From: Paulinella micropora | Taxonomy: Eukaryota; Cercozoa; Imbricatea; Euglyphida | NCBI GenBank assembly: GCA_009731375.1 | Contig: BJOX01000318.1 | Coordinates: 315,076 to 379,075 of the forward strand | DNA: 64,000 bases | Reading direction: 5' to 3' | Shown here: piece by piece, positions 31,903 through 43,267 of the stretch | How positions within the stretch are numbered: position 1 is the first letter of the stretch | Layout: each line of letters starts with the position of its first letter | Position numbers and translations under genes: made by a program | Notes under the pieces: generated by a model | What the model was told of the DNA's origin: nothing | What the model saw: only the letters and a program-made list of their open reading frames with translations | Databases searched by the model: none

Positions 31903-31990
31903 CGTACATACACAGGTGAACGATTACGACTACAACGCCTGTGTCGCACTGTACGCTCTGGTGCTGGCCACACTCACAGTAGAACTGCTG
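23851..31990 (+). CDS. Unrecognised polytopic membrane protein with acidic N-terminus
   Basis: Phase-consistent exons: 23851-23921 (ATG start), 24211-24324, 27083-27180, 28346-28446, then 28664-28732 and/or 29870-29986 (both phase 0 to 0), 30865-30960, 31916-31990. The protein starts [16 protein letters not shown], has a long Glu/Asp stretch (about residues 28-60), then [20 protein letters not shown]. Probable membrane spans follow: [20 protein letters not shown]; a second ([17 protein letters not shown]) followed by a CC motif ([11 protein letters not shown]); a third starting [20 protein letters not shown]; and a fourth ([18 protein letters not shown]). I do not recognise the family. The donor of 29870-29986 is GC (GAG before GCACGT). 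The transcript probably continues past 31990; a candidate next exon is at 33050. Every intron holds echoes of its flanking exons. Confidence 0.65.
24325..27082 (+). repeat. Intron with CCTA/TCTA tracts and echoes of both flanking exons
   Basis: An echo of the donor end of the acidic exon lies at 24537-24577 (CGGAAGAAGAAAAGGCTAG). TATC/CCTA repeats follow (10-N gap at 24744-24753), then poly-T at 25798-25852. Five echoes of the acceptor side of the 27083 exon lie at about 26330-26390, 26570-26620, 26745-26797, 26915-26960 and 26995-27040 (core AGAAGTCGAAAGCAGGAATG). A linked motif GCAGCCATGGCAGCCGTCAA recurs near 25363, 25538, 25678 and 26303. 25853-26090 is unique, AT-rich and unassigned. Confidence 0.75.
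27181..28345. repeat. Intron with exon echoes, CT tract, 48-bp minisatellite and CA/TA repeats
   Basis: 27303-27350 echoes the end of the 27083 exon ([15 protein letters not shown] against [15 protein letters not shown]). CT repeats fill 27396-27507. 27512-27545 echoes the ALVALGV part of the next exon. About nine units of 44-52 bp (core ATAGCAAGTTCTGTCTCCTTGTCTGTG) fill 27550-27985. CA/TA repeats fill 28013-28330. Confidence 0.8.
28447..28663. repeat. (GT)n and (ACC)n tracts
   Basis: GT repeat to 28532, then ACC/CAT repeats to 28625 and a short unique end before the acceptor at 28663. Confidence 0.9.
28733..29595. repeat. (TATG)n, (GTAC)n and (CATA)n tract
   Basis: About 860 bp of TATG/GCAT, ACGT/GTAC and CATA repeats between the two related membrane-span exons. 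Confidence 0.95.
29596..29869 (+). repeat. 22-bp minisatellite derived from a membrane-span exon
   Basis: About ten units of ACCTTATTCTATACTTTCTT lie directly before the exon that ends in TTCACTTTATTCTATACTTTC. The units copy the part of that exon that encodes TLFYTFFY. A partial copy of the exon start (CTATCTCGCTTCGCTGT) is at 29596-29615. Confidence 0.85.
29987..30864. repeat. (CATA)n tract with two echoes of the preceding exon
   Basis: Copies of TATGGTACAAGACATCCCTG lie at 30196-30239 (ending in an intact CTCGAG-GTACGT donor) and, degraded, at 30719-30765. CATA repeats surround them. Confidence 0.85.
30961..31915 (+). repeat. CT tracts and CATA tracts with echoes of the 30865 and 31916 exons
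   Basis: Two copies of the last 66 nt of exon 30865-30960 lie at 31072-31137 and 31222-31287. They are nearly identical to it, keep the AAG-GTCTCT donor and follow CT repeats. Three copies of the start of exon 31916-31990 lie at about 31550-31576, 31610-31658 and 31723-31770 (core ACGACTACAACGCCTGTGTCGC); the last has an intact CACAG acceptor. CA/CATA microsatellite lies between. Confidence 0.88.
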
Positions 31991-31993
31991 GTC

Positions 31994-32059
<66 letters not shown>

Positions 32060-32060
32060 C
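31991..32060. repeat. (TCTA)n tract
   Basis: Short TATC repeat between the donor at 31990 and the family-2 element. Confidence 0.9.
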
Positions 32061-32645
32061 CTGGAGACGGACTCTGTCCACTGGCAGCTACAGCCTGGGG
32101 TTAGAACTAACTCCTATAACGACGGTTTTGTGTCCGCCGTTGATCGCGCGCAGCGCAGGGCTAACAATCGACCAACTCTCGACCGGGGACAATCTAAAGA
32201 ACATATAAGTTTCTGGTGAAATATTTCGGCCACCTCACCTTTCGGCCAACCGTAAATACGGGGAATTTTGGGCTAAGCTTTTATTTGTGGACAACAAGTG
32301 TACCGTAATTACCGGCTGGCCGAAATTCTTCACAACTTTGAATAACAAATGTGATGTGTAAAGGGTTGATGAAGTCGAGGTTGCAGGGGGAGCGAGGCGT
32401 GAGTCCCCCCGCACAACGAGCGTGAACTCCCGAAGCCTCCGCTTGACAGGCCTTCATCTCCTTATGGCACACGCCCCTGGGAAGTCTTGCAGTGGTTGTT
32501 CTGTAAAGTTCACGGGCTCGGCTACCTTGCGGCTTGAACTGGGCACGGGCACCAACCCGAGTGATGGTTGGTGTGCAGCTTGTGAAGTGCTGAGAGTTCC
32601 TGCCCGGGTTAGTATTGGAGGCTTGTGGCTACACCCATAGATTAA
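32061..32645 (+). repeat. Interspersed repeat family 2, copy B with (ATCT)n tail and internal insertion
   Basis: Reverse-complement counterpart of 13172-13612. It ends in AGATTAAAAACAT followed by (ATCT)n. About 165 bp at 32197-32360, absent from the other copy, contains an internal inverted repeat (ATTTCGGCCACC against GGCTGGCCGAAAT) and looks like a nested small foldback insertion. Confidence 0.75.
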
Positions 32646-33377
<732 letters not shown>

Positions 33378-33453
<76 letters not shown>

Positions 33454-34029
33454 AGCTTATGTATGTTATGTATGTTATCGATGCCTAGTGCTGCGAAAGG
33501 CGCAAAATGTGATGTATGCCTAGTGCTGCGCCATGAACAGATATACCTTGACCAGACGTCCCTTAGACTTGTGTATGTAAGCTTATGTAATGCATGTAAT
33601 AGAGTTATGTACGTGTGTATGTATGTATGTATGTATGTATGTATGTATGTATGTTTGTATGTATGTTTGTATGTATGTATGCATGTGTGTATGTATGCAT
33701 GCATGCATGCATGCATGTATGCATGTATGTATGTATGTATGCATGTATGTATGCATGTATGTATGCACGTATGTATGCATGTATGTATGCATGTATGTAT
33801 GCATGTATGTATGTATGTATGTCTATGTGTATGTATGTATGAGAGTATGTATGTATCTATGTATGTATGTATCTATGTATGCATGTATGTATGTATGTAT
33901 GTATGTATGTATGTATGTATGTATGTATGCATGCATGTATGCATGCATGCATGCATGTATGCATGTATGTATGTATGTATGTAACATTGTATTTATGTAA
34001 CATTGTATTTATGTAAAATTGTATGTATG

Positions 34030-34060
<31 letters not shown>

Positions 34061-34285
34061 TGTATGTATGTATGTAATGTATGTAATGTATGTATGTATG
34101 TATGTATGTATGTATGCATGCATGCATATGCATGCATGCATGCATCTATGTATGTATGTATGTATGTATGTATCTATGTATCTATGTATGTAATGTATGT
34201 AATGTATGTATGTATGTATGTATGTAATGTATGTAATGTATGTATGTATGTATGTATGTATGTATGTATGCATATATATGTATGT
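33378..34285. repeat. (TCTA)n and (TATG)n tracts
   Basis: TATC repeat to 33453; unique piece at 33454-33600 (see the possible exon copies noted under 33050); TATG/GCAT repeat to 34285. Confidence 0.92.
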
Positions 34286-34833
34286 GTATAAAGTACAAAG
34301 GTATATCTCTAATATATCACCAATTTATAGTCTACATTTACAAAAATTTAATATATACATCCATGTCTTTCCTCTCGCCTCTGTACAGTATAACATATTC
34401 AAACGGTGCCATCAGAAACTCCGTATATATTGTTTTTCACTAAATGCCCCGAATTCAATAAATGAAGAACGCTTGCTTTCCATAGAGACGAGAAGGAAGC
34501 AATTGGCAATGGCCTCCGCAATGACTCTGTTAGACTACTATTATTAATATAATAATCTATGATAGCAACTACAGTCTATCAGCAGTACTACAGCTTTAAT
34601 AAGAAAAGGCGCCAACAGAACACGCCACGTAACTTGACTGGCCGCCGGATCATAAGTAATTGCTCTACCTACACCGTAACTCCGATACGGCCGGCCCTTA
34701 ACTATTAATTAAGATTATTATTAATATTTCCAACACTTCCCCCGTGGAACAAACTTGAGTAAATCAACTTCAATATGTAAGTTACTGCCGGTCCTAACAT
34801 AGTAAGTTACGTCATCCGAGGCTAATTATATTA
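34286..34833. other. Unique sequence between microsatellite and transposon cluster
   Basis: About 550 bp without simple repeats. A 19-bp motif AATGAAGAACGCTTGCTTT at 34461 recurs at 44639, beyond the copia element. An open frame near 34450-34545 (INEERLLSIETRRKQLAMAS) could be an exon of the upstream gene, but no phase could be tested. Confidence 0.4.
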
Positions 34834-35108
34834 TTGCTGTTGACATTCAAGACAACAAAAAAAATTGATTTTTCTGTTTTGGTTGGAATTTCAGTTTTGG
34901 TTGGAATTTTGATTTTGGGTGAAAATTTGAATTTTTCAAATTAACTGCTATATTCGTCCGTAAAATATCGTAAATTTTCGCGAAATGTTACCGTTAAATT
35001 TGAAAATTTGAATTTTTGTCACAAAAATGAAAAACTGTCACAAAAATGAAAATCTGACACAAAAATGAAAAACTAATTTTTGTTGTTGTCTTGAATGTCA
35101 ACAGCAAT
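34834..35108. mobile_element. MITE-like element with 25-bp perfect terminal inverted repeats
   Basis: Begins ATTGCTGTTGACATTCAAGA and ends in its reverse complement (TCTTGAATGTCAACAGCAAT). The body is about 275 bp and AT-rich, with tandem CACAAAAATGAAAA units. No coding sequence. Confidence 0.85.
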
Positions 35109-35165
35109 ATTTTGTGACTCAACATTCAAGTTAGAAAACACAAACTCAAAACCGTTGCATATATC

Positions 35166-35492
35166 ATATTACTGGGTATTAATACATTCAAATATCAAAC
35201 ACAGCCAGCGAATTTGAGTTAAGGGTCAGATTTCAGATTAGCGGTCAGATTTTAGATTAGTGCTCAGAATTCAAATTAATTCAATTTAACGGTAATATTT
35301 TGCAAAAATTATGCAGATTTTGCGGACGGATATACCTATTAAGTTGCACTAATTTGAATTCTGACCACTAATCTAAAATCTGGCCGCTAATCTGAAATCT
35401 GCCCCTTAACTTCAACACAAATTTTCCTATTTAATACAGTGCGTAAGCAGTGGCTGAGTTTGACACTTGAATGTACCCAGTAATAGTAATAT
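35166..35492. mobile_element. MITE-like foldback element with about 100-bp inverted ends
   Basis: The left end (TTACTGGGTATTAATACATTC) pairs with the right end (GAATGTACCCAGTAA). Inner parts pair too (CAGATTTCAGATTAGCGG with CCGCTAATCTGAAATCTG). About 325 bp, no coding sequence. It lies just upstream of the copia 5' LTR. Confidence 0.85.
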
Positions 35493-35664
35493 ATTTCAAG
35501 TTTCCGAGCCACTAAGCGACCGTCACGGTGACCCAGACACTTTTAGTGTGACTACAACTTATCATTGAACTGAGGTTTTGGTACCGACCGTTTTAATAAT
35601 GACTTGAAGTTGAGTTTTTAATTGAGTTCTACTACTAGAATACTATGATTTCGCGGCGCAAGAC

Positions 35665-36022
35665 CGTTGGTAGGATAACTACGTTTACTGCTAGTAATCG
35701 CTTTGTGACTCCTCTAATTTATTCGTATAGTCGAATGACCGTATCATAGTAGTTCTAGTCAATAATGGTAACGGCCCGTGACGTAACGGACTATATTGGC
35801 ATTACAGGATTGGACAATAACTAGTGTGTAATAACTTGAATTACAGTCGTGCGGACTTTATTTCACTTTTGTTATTACCTTTGAGTTTGTCAGTTCTGCT
35901 ATCTACTACGTGCGGATTAAAAAGCGTTGATTGGTATCGTTGCTTCTAACGGAGTCTCTCAGCAAAGTGACCGGCGTGTAAGGTATTAGGTCCGTGAGTG
36001 ACCCGGTATTTACCTAATCAAC
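35665..36022 (+). repeat. Copia 5' LTR
   Basis: Starts CGTTGGTAGGATAACTACG and ends CCTAATCAAC. It matches 43824-44181 along its length with scattered substitutions and small indels (for example TATTGGCATTACAGGATTGG in both). GGTTATGAGCCGC directly after the LTR may be the tRNA primer site. Confidence 0.85.
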
Positions 36023-36077
36023 GGTTATGAGCCGCTGGGCCCGATAGCGAATTTCGGCACAATGCACCGTCCTTCGC

Positions 36078-37303
36078 ATGAGACAGTTGCTGTCTCACAC
36101 TCCGGTGTTTAGCGGAAACAAGAAAGATTTGCAGAGTTGCTACTATCAGATAGAGGAATACGCATATGGTATTAGCACAACTCTCGGATACATGTTTCAC
36201 GATGTTTTTAAAGACCATAAGGCAGCGAAGACCAAATATGGTTACGACAGAGACAGGATGAGAAAGGCAGAGGAAATGGATGAGCCGAGAGAACCACACG
36301 AGGTAGACACACCGGAGGGATCAGATGAAGAAGATGAAACACAACCACGGCGACCGAGACAGAGAGGTAGTCAAACAGCACAAGACGGGAAGGCAGCGGT
36401 AGAGAAACCTGACAACTGGAAAGATCTATCGAAGGAAGAGAAGAAGGCTTGGGATGACAGAGCGAAGAGAAGAAAGAAAAGGGCAATGACGAGAAGCAAC
36501 AAAGACGTTTACATACTGCGAAAGAAAAAGTATATCGCAGCATGTAAACAAGTCGAGCAACGATATCTGCATCGTTGCAGAATGTTTCAACTTCTCGTTA
36601 CAACTGCATTCTCGGAAACCAAAGTGGTTCAATTCCTTCGCAGCAAAAAGGCACATTGCCCGTTTGAAAAAGTCGGCATCGTAAAGAAAAATACGGTACT
36701 ATAAGCGTTGCGGCGAGATATGTCGAGGAGAAAGCCTTTAAAGATAAGACACCAAGACCGACAGAAGATATGGAAGAATATCTGACCCAACATCAACTCC
36801 AAAAGCAGTGGCTTGAAGCCTTGCAAGGAGCAAATTTTGGGGAAGATGAGGCAGTGAACGGACTGTTAGAGAAGCTAGCTGAACACGTCGAAGCTTACGG
36901 AACAACATTCTTCAATGACTACTACAGACTAGCGGCAGCAAACAGACCAACACACGATGAAATAATAGAGTCGGCAAAGGAAATTTACGTGCTGTGGGAT
37001 GCGAAGCAAAAGAGATTGAGGAAGGAGCGCAAGAAGGAGAGGGAGAGAAAGAGAGAAGGTAAGGGGGCGAATCTACTGTTTGGAGAGGGAGAGGGAGGAG
37101 AGAAAGGAGAAAAGAGAGAGAAGAACAAGAAATGGACTAAGAACGGGAAGGGCAAGGGCAACAAGAATGGGAGTGATAGTTCAGAGCAGGAGTGGTGGCT
37201 GACAGCGACACGTTATAACTGCTATCAGACTGGACACACTAAACGTTTTTGCCCCAAACAAAAGTCAAGCCCCAAACGAACTAGTCCAAAGTCAGCACTC
37301 TGA
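36078..37303 (+). pseudogene. Copia gag with defective zinc knuckle
   Basis: Two open segments (36078-36704 and 36770-37303) join through a frameshift near 36700. The first begins with a gag-like FSGNKKDLQSCYYQIEEYAY. The second ends in a basic, Lys/Glu-rich region and the nucleocapsid-type motif RYNCYQTGHTKRFCPK. That motif fits C-x2-C-x4-H-x4-C except that its first cysteine position is arginine. Gag packages element RNA into particles; the knuckle binds nucleic acid. Confidence 0.75.
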
Positions 37304-37398
37304 CTCCACAAAGGGGAAGCAAAGAGACAAGAGTGGCAAATTTCGAAAGAAAGGAGCCAAAGGAGTCACTCTTATGAGGGGAGAGGTAGGAGAGGAGG

Positions 37399-38272
37399 GT
37401 GAGGAGGAAGAAGGAGATAAGTCTGAGCTCAGAAGAAGAAGAGTATGGGCTAGTCATAATGGAGGGTAGAGAAGAAGCAATAGAGGGAAACATAGAAAGT
37501 GGGGAAAGCATTATTGCTCGTGAAGCAGAGCAAGAGGGCGAGGAGGATAGTGAGCCTCCAAAAGAGCAAAGTGAGAACAAACCCTTAGATCAACCCACAA
37601 GAGCCCGTGGGGGGGGGGGGGGGGGGGGGGNNNNNNNNNNACCGCACTCTCACTAGTGCTCAACACCCCAACACCTCTACAACAACTACTCCTGCCCTCA
37701 CGACCTCACAAGACACACAACGTGTGCAACCCTCACCATTGCAACCAAAACCCTCGCAAATGAAAGAGAAAGAGAAACGGAAAGCAAGTGAGAAACCGAC
37801 ACCCACACCCCCTCAGAACTCTAGACAGACAAAGAACGAAACACCACAACCCAGTACATCCACTCCTAAAAGCCACACCACAGGCCCACTAACCATTCGA
37901 TGTACTGGGCTGAACTGGAAGGGAGAACAGTGTGGAGTTAAGTTTGGACAGGGGGGGAGTTGGGGCAAGGCAGGTGAGGCAGCAAAGAGGCTAGTGTATG
38001 CAGACTTGTGTGGTTATCATGCCCGTCAGGACCCACTATTTCCTGATATTGACCTAGCACAAGACCCTTCACGTCGCCCACGTCCTTCCCGTGATTATCC
38101 TTCAGAGAGTGAGATGATGAGCATACTGAGAGAGAGGGAGGGAAAGGGGGGCGAGTGCACAGCAAATCTCGCAAAAAGATACGGCAAAACCCGTGAAGAA
38201 AAACTCGCTAAGTCCCGCAAATACCGGAGAAAAAGACAAGGAAAGAGTCGAAAAACCCGGTAAGAAAGGAGT
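37399..38272 (+). pseudogene. Copia-internal region with a Cys/His zinc-type motif
   Basis: Acidic then Pro/Thr-rich sequence is interrupted by a G-run and a 10-N gap (37607-37640). The frame from about 37640 contains RCTGLNWKGEQCG and later LCGYHARQDP, a Cys-x8-Cys ... Cys-x2-His pattern like small zinc-binding modules. The C-terminus is very basic. This domain is extra to ordinary copia gag-pol; its role is unknown. Confidence 0.5.
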
Positions 38273-38681
38273 TAGTACAGACTCACGGAATGATGCTGTA
38301 ATGCCAGGAAAGGAGGCACGGACCGGAGGGGCCAGAGCTGGAAGAGAGACGGCTTGTATTGAGACTCTGAAGCGTGTAGGAGGGACGAGAGAGGGAAAGT
38401 CTTGGCCCCCATCGCTACTACCACAAGGTCCGTCTCCTTTGGATAGAGTAGGACAGTGTAGAGTCACAGGCAGAGCAGACAAGCGACACACACACACACA
38501 CACGAAACACCTGTGGGGAAGAGCAGTAAAAGAGACACAGAACACGGAAAGGTAATAAGCTTTGAAGACTTTAAGAGGATAAGTGAACAGCTGAACAACC
38601 CGTGTATTTTGGACGATGAAACGGGAGATGTTGTGATGATGACGAAAAAGGAAGGAGAGAGAATAGCAGGCAGATGAACTG

Positions 38682-39447
38682 TTGACAGATGTGTTTTGGG
38701 CTGTAAACGAGGTATTTCTAAAGCATGCAGCAGGCACACCACAAATCACAAGAGAGACAGTCATAGAGAACGAGCAGCTAAGAACACTCATAGTGCGAAA
38801 GCTAAGGAAAGAGCTTAGTGGGAGTGTGAGTTTAGACATAGCGAAGGACATCCAAGACCTGAGAAGACTGAAATAGCTAGGTTGCTATATGCGTTAACGA
38901 AGGGAGCAGAAAAGATAGTAGTGAAAGAGGGTTTGTGTTACGACCCGGACGGCAAAGAGAACGAGTTTTACTCAGAACTGTTATAATAATAGACTATGGG
39001 ATACTCGACTTAGCTAAGAACCACGACAATCAGTTTGCTCTTTTTATCGTGCGATCGATGCCCCACCTTATGAAGATATGGCATGAGGTAGAAGCGAGAG
39101 CGGTTACACTGAATGCACATTTGTGCAAGTTACACTCGCGAGATGCCTACAAGTTCTTCAGCCCAGAACAGGCAGCAGTGAGGAAGAAGGAGTTTGACAG
39201 GAAGAGACGGGAGATAGATGGACACTCAGACATAGAGGAGGATGACGAGTTTGATCCGGAAAACCTAGAACACTCCAGAACCTCTGAGGAGATGAGGTCA
39301 GGAATCCCCATAAGCTTCAATCGTACTGCGAAGCGCGAGAAGAGCTTGATTGAATGTATGAAGAGAGATTCTAGAGAGAAAGGAAGGACAGAGTCCAAAA
39401 GAAAGAGAATGAGGAGGCAGAGGAGCAAGATTACAATCTCATGGTAG
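38682..39447 (+). pseudogene. Copia polyprotein region between gag and protease
   Basis: Two open segments (about 38660-38875 and 38935-39447) contain charged helical sequence without a recognised domain. They lead toward the protease motif at 39491. The segments are separated by stops or frameshifts. Confidence 0.5.
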
Positions 39448-39459
39448 ATGATAGTGAGA

Positions 39460-39564
39460 CGGTAGGACGCAAGAAAAAGATGATAGTTCAAGACAGCGGA
39501 TCGTCAAGGGATATAGCATGTACACCGCACGTTTCCTCGTTCTCACACTCTCGCTTGCTTGTTC

Positions 39565-39613
<49 letters not shown>

Positions 39614-40030
39614 ATGGGGATTCCCGCCCCGTCTACCCCGTCTTCTTCTTCCTCTCTTTCAGTTTGGGGTTGTAACGTTCGTTTATGTTGAGGGGTTTGT
39701 CTTTCTCATTGTCCCAGCGATAGAGCATGCCAGGCGTAAGTCTCCCCCTCACGATCACGTCACTCTCTTTAATCCTTATGGAGTGTTTTAGGATTAGTAA
39801 TTGCCAATTCTGGTGAATGATAGATCTGTGGTGATTGTGGTCCATGTTTCCAGTAGACATAATGTTGACTGGCACCCTGTTGTCTGACAACATACTTTCT
39901 TTACCAAAACTGGCTTTCCCGATCCATCTATTCTTGTCAACCTCGCTTCCTCCATGTTTCGCACTACACTCTCTCCGTTTCCGGTGATTAAGCTAACGGG
40001 TTCGATCTCTCGGACGTTGTGTAAGCCAGA
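39460..40030. pseudogene. Copia protease, active site forward, remainder inverted
   Basis: On the plus strand IVQDSGSSRDIACTPH (39485-39535) carries the aspartic protease DSG. A (TC)n run follows at 39566-39612. The rest of the protease and the pre-integrase region then reads on the minus strand from about 40020 down to 39612: VSLITGNGES, RLTRIDGSGKPVLVKKV, NRVPVNIMSTGNMD and RGRLTPGMLYRWD, with one frameshift. Plus-strand coding resumes after 40020. This indicates a local inversion. Confidence 0.8.
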
Positions 40031-40048
40031 GGCAGCGTTTTATATGCT

Positions 40049-40950
40049 ATGTGTCCTGAGAAAGGTAAGGAGGGTAAACCGATTGACATTTACGTCATAC
40101 ATCAGTGTAGCGGTCATAAAGCGTTACCAAAGACCTATGCATTAGGCAAGGCAATTGGTAGAAAAGTGACAGGAAGCGAGGATAAAATTAGATTTTGTGA
40201 AGCCTGTATGATGGGGAAAGCTAAAGTGTTACCCTGATTTAAGGTTAATAGAATTAGGAGAGCGAGTTACCCTTGTGAGATTTTACATATAGATACTTCC
40301 GGACCTTGGGCTGTCATGTCAATTCACGGTAAGTACTATAAATTTTGCGTTACAGACGATTACTCGGGGTACATCAAAGATTATTATTTACGTTACAAGA
40401 ACGAGTTTGTAGACTGTTTGAAGCAAGCGGTAGCGTGGTTTGAGAGTAAGACAGGGAAGAAAGTCAGACAGATCACTTGCGACCATGAGTTCGATGTCCC
40501 AACTGAAATTATAGAGTGGTGGAAACCCCTACAATTCATTTGGAAGACTAGTGCTCCAGGTGATAAAGATGGCAACCCCATAGCTGAGAAGGTCAACGAC
40601 ATCACAGCAGGACCAGCCCGGACCATGCGATATGAGGCTAACTTACCACCCCAGTTTTGGGCGGAAATGGAACACACAGCCACAACTTTGCACAACATTC
40701 TACCAGCCACGACAGGACCTAGGAAAGGAACCTCACCTTTTGAGCAATGTCTGGGCTACAGGCCAGCTATCCGACTTAAGCCTATAGGATGTTTAGGTGT
40801 AATGTACATAGGAAAGCAGGCAGGCAAAGGCAACTATAGGGGAAAGCGCGTGATGTTACTTGGATACGATGTATTTAAGGAACAATACTGAGTTCGGGAT
40901 GGACGTAAGGTCATCACAAATGTGCGTAATGTACGTTTTAACCCCCAATG
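40049..40950 (+). pseudogene. Copia integrase
   Basis: The HHCC zinc-binding part is visible in 40049-40237 (IHQCSGH ... FCEACMMGKAK). One stop follows, then the catalytic core: HIDTSGPW with the first Asp, ITCDHEFDV in place of the usual second-Asp motif, and TSAP ... PIAEKVND with the catalytic Glu. The frame breaks again at 40891. Integrase inserts the element cDNA into the host genome. Confidence 0.88.
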
Positions 40951-41067
40951 TAGTTGGTAAGGATGCTCACCCACCCAGAGAAGTTAGATGGGACGACGAG
41001 GAATCTGAGGTGGAGAGTAGTGACACCGTACAGCTAGAACAGCCGTTAGACGAACCCGAACTTAAAG

Positions 41068-42451
41068 ATGAGGGGGGAGTTAGACAAACATGAGGAGTTA
41101 CAGGAAGAAAAAGACATTCACCGTCCAGATTCCGGTCTCCCATCAGAGTCGAAGGTAGAACTAGCTGACGACAAGGATGATGGGGTAACACCCGTCACAT
41201 CGTTAGAGGCGCAAAGCCCCGAAGCAGACCACCCTAGTAGGAGGTACGTAGAGGGAGACGCGCTCACTAAGGGCCTCACTTGGGAGCAAAGTGACAAAAT
41301 CACATCAGCTAACATAGTGAGAGGGAAACGAGAAGCAAAGGTTAGGACACCAGTTACACAACCACCTCCAGAAAAGAAGGCAGCAGTAAAAGCAGCTACA
41401 TTGACAGGAAAGAGAGTTAGTGTGCCGGGAGTAGCTTTCGGAGAAGAATGGGCAAAGGAAGAATATGGAAACAACTGGCAATCAGTTAAGAGAGAAGGAA
41501 AAGTCTTAGAACCATGCGAGAAGGGAGAGAGACTTAAAGTCCGTAAGATGCCTAAGCGCTAGCCCAGTCACTTCGTAGTCTTTGACGACGGTCAAGTAGA
41601 AAGGATGTTAGATAGCGAAATTAGAAAGTATCGGATAGATAGGATAAGACCCGTCGGAGAGCTAGAGCATCCCGAGATGTCCACAGAAAGTATCGTAGAG
41701 GATCAAACCACTGCGTTACTGTACCTGACATTGAAGGTACCAAAGGCAATCGTTAGTGAGGGATTAACTGTGAAAGAGTTGAAAGCAGGAATGGATAAAG
41801 AGATTGAAGCTCTAAAGTCTTTTAACACTTACACGTGGGTAAGCCCTAAGGAAGCGAAAGAAAAAGGAGTAAAAGTAGTGAGACTAACGTGGGTACATAA
41901 TTAGGTCAAGGTTAGCTTTACGGGGAGATATGCTAGAGCCAGGAATTAGCTATAACCCGGATCAATTGTTCGTACCCTGCGCCGCGCATCGCTCATTACT
42001 CTTTTTGTCTAAGCTTGCAGCATGGCATGGACATAAGCTATACGGCATAGACTTCAAAAATGCTTATCTAAATGCACGAATGCATGATCCTGTTTACGCT
42101 TATGCACCCGATGGGATAGACAGTGAGGAGCATGAAGGCATGATATGGAGAGTAGATGGAGCTCTGTATGGCGCGCCGCAAGCTGGTAGGAGATGGTATG
42201 AGATTTTAGCCCCTAAGCTAGAGAAATTAGGATTCAGGTTACTAGACTCTGATTTATGTATGTTCGTTGAAAAAGATAAGCCGATAAGAGATGCTATCAT
42301 TGGTATTTTCCAGGTAGATGATCTTATTTTCTCAGCTCCTAACAAACAAGCGTATGACCCTTGCGCAAGTAAACTAGAAAAGTTTAATCATCTTAAACGT
42401 TTGGGAGTGTCTAAGGAGTTTCAAGGGATAGAGATAGTTCAGGAAGGATGA
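41068..42451 (+). pseudogene. Copia reverse transcriptase
   Basis: A linker (41068-41562) leads into the RT. MDKEIEALKSFNTYTWV precedes RLTWVHN and a stop (41904). The next open frame (41930-42451) has GIDFKNAYLN (motif A Asp), ALYGAPQAGRRWYE and FQVDDLIFS (VDD catalytic pair). The catalytic Asp residues are intact, although the frame is broken by at least one stop and one frameshift. Confidence 0.9.
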
Positions 42452-42460
42452 CGCATTTTA

Positions 42461-43267
42461 TTGCATCAGAGTAAGTATCAGAAACAGATTTTAAAGGATG
42501 TAGGATATGCCGATGTCAGACCAGATAGCACTCCTAGTGCAGAACATGAGCCCGAACCCATGGCAGAGACAAGCGCACTTAGAAAGCATTCAATTCCTAG
42601 CCTGGTAGGTAAACTTTTGTTTCTAACCAAGATGACACGTCCAGATGCAATTCAAGCACTGAATGCAGCTAGCGTGATGCAAACAGTAAATCCAGGACTT
42701 GCCTATGCTTTATTAGGTAGGATCTTCAGATATCTGAAAAGTTCGTATCGCGGTATTGCATTTCACGGACCTAAATCGTCACAAGAAGGAAGGACGTACC
42801 CCAAGATTACTTTGTGGCCAGATGCTGCGCATAAGGTCTGTAAGAAAACCGGAAAGTCACGTACAGGTTATGTAGTGCTTTGGGGTGGAGACCCGGTAGC
42901 TTGGTTATCGAAACGACAGCCTAGAGAATTGCACTAAGTTCTAATGATGCGGAAATTTTCGCAGCAGCAGAGTGCATACGGGAGGGATTGGCTATCAGAC
43001 ACATCACAGAAGAGTTAGGCATAGCACAGAAAGGGCCGATAGAGCTTTATGAAGATAATGCACAGACTAGAGAGGGGAATGTCAGGACCACGTACTAAAC
43101 ACTTACCCTTAGAACTGCATTTCATTCATCATGCACAGAGAGACAAGGAGATTAAGTTTGTAAAGGTAGGAACTAAGAAACAAATTGCAGACATACTAAC
43201 CAAACATGTTCCTAAAGATCAATTCGAATATCTCGTCAGTAAATTTATGGTAACGCTTGATCCATAA
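42461..43267 (+). pseudogene. Copia RNase H
   Basis: LHQSKYQKQILKDVGY leads into ITLWPDAAHKVCKK and GYVVLWGGDPVAWLSKRQP, typical of copia RNase H. It is broken by stops at about 42937-43048. The final segment (KHLPLELHFIHHAQRDKEI, IADILTKHVP) is the conserved C-terminus of the polyprotein. Confidence 0.88.

Noticed and set aside
39441-39893. Independent genes on either strand inside the copia element
   Set aside because: The minus-strand frame carries copia protease and pre-integrase motifs, so it is an inverted part of the element rather than a separate gene.
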